Positions 4,636 through 5,119 of a stretch of 5,119 nucleotides of DNA are shown here, piece by piece. Numbering within the stretch: position 1 is the first letter of the stretch; each line of letters opens with the position of its first letter. A program made the translations under genes and the position numbers. The stretch lies in contig CAJMMX010000091.1 in NCBI GenBank assembly GCA_905214615.1, positions 1 through 5,119 on the forward strand. The letters run 5' to 3'. The notes below the pieces were generated by a model. It saw only the letters and a list, made by a program, of their open reading frames with translations, was not told where the DNA came from and searched no databases. The DNA is from an uncultured bacterium (lineage in GTDB: Bacteria; Actinomycetota; Coriobacteriia; Coriobacteriales; Coriobacteriaceae).

Positions 4636-5119
4636 GTTTCTGGGATTTGCCTGGGAGCTGCTGGCAAAGGTTGTCTACAACGTCGTTGCCGTTGTGAGCT
4701 CCATCCTTAACCTGCTGGTGTTTGGCTGGGTTGAGTACTTCAACATCTTTATGACCTACTTCACCACGTTTGACCTGGTGGGCAAGATCGGCGCAGTCAT
4801 CCTGTTTGCCATGCTCATCGCGGTCCCCGTGCTGATCGTGGCCATCCTGGTCCACCGCTACCGCATCAACCGCCGCCTGCATCGCGACGACACGTCCAAC
4901 AAAGCGCTCTATCGCGAGATCGGCCGCCTGAACAAGCAGGTGCTCGATCTTATGGACGAGAAGAACAAGCTGCTGGCGCTCAAGGTCAATGCCATGGGCG
5001 GCACCAAGCAGATTCCGTACGTGGGCGCCTCGGCCTTGGCCGACGACCACCTGCCCACGGTGGGCAACGTGGTGGGCGCCGCTGCGGGCGCCGGTGCGCC
5101 TGCGGGCGAGGGCGCCGCG
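4628..5119 (+). CDS. Unrecognised membrane protein with two helices and a coiled coil (C-terminus outside window)
   Basis: The frame is open from GTG 4628 to the right edge, giving 164 residues with no stop. I do not recognise a family. Residues 11-35 and 54-75 are hydrophobic and should be membrane helices. A basic segment H-R-Y-R-I-N-R-R (76-83) follows helix 2, which by the positive-inside rule puts the C-terminal part in the cytoplasm. Residues 91-119 show hydrophobic positions spaced 3-4 apart (L94, I98, L101, V105, L108, L115), the pattern of a parallel coiled coil. Beyond about 145 the chain turns Gly/Ala/Pro-rich, like a flexible linker. It overlaps the signal peptidase gene by 8 bp, with a strong RBS inside it, so the two are translationally coupled and probably act together. 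Inferred role: a membrane scaffold or assembly partner for the exported paralogs or the peptidase. The codon pattern and RBS support a real gene. Confidence 0.75.
   Translation, partial: MSEFLGFAWELLAKVVYNVVAVVSSILNLLVFGWVEYFNIFMTYFTTFDLVGKIGAVILFAMLIAVPVLIVAILVHRYRINRRLHRDDTSNKALYREIGRLNKQVLDLMDEKNKLLALKVNAMGGTKQIPYVGASALADDHLPTVGNVVGAAAGAGAPAGEGAA

Overview
The window looks like chromosomal DNA from a GC-rich actinobacterium, most plausibly a gut Coriobacteriia (Collinsella/Olsenella type). This placement rests on the high GC content, the G/C-biased third codon positions, the mixed use of TTT for Phe, and the gene types. It is an impression, not a database result. No replication, phage or transposition gene is visible.

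Layout: the left edge holds most of a tRNA-Val(GAC) on the minus strand, with a clear sigma-70-type promoter reading leftward. About 230 bp of non-coding DNA (56-286) separates it from a rightward cluster of six genes. That spacer holds the tRNA promoter, a weak -10-like TAAAAT at 220-225, and two nested palindromes at 224-242 next to it. The six genes are tightly packed: gaps of 11, 13, 2 and 60 bp, then an 8-bp overlap. The last gene runs off the right edge.

Genes 1-4 (287-3828) encode four paralogous exported proteins of 268-328 residues. Each has one N-terminal hydrophobic segment ending in a T-[YF]-A-W motif. This is the hallmark of SipW-dependent signal peptides, as in TasA, camelysin and similar matrix proteins. 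Each also shares four internal motifs, ending in an E-G-[CT]-D signature near the C-terminus. Gene 5 (3889-4635) is a signal peptidase I of the S26B/SipW type, with a Ser-His catalytic pair and an unusually long cytoplasmic coiled-coil tail. Gene 6 (4628 onward) is an unrecognised protein with two membrane helices followed by a leucine-rich coiled coil.

Inferred working model: the four paralogs are made as membrane-anchored precursors, cleaved after the T-[YF]-A motif by the dedicated signal peptidase encoded beside them, and released to build an extracellular fibre, matrix or surface assembly. The gene 6 membrane protein, and perhaps the peptidase tail, would provide a cytoplasmic docking or assembly platform. 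The SipW/TasA principle is known. The four-substrate arrangement with coiled-coil partners is the part that merits attention.
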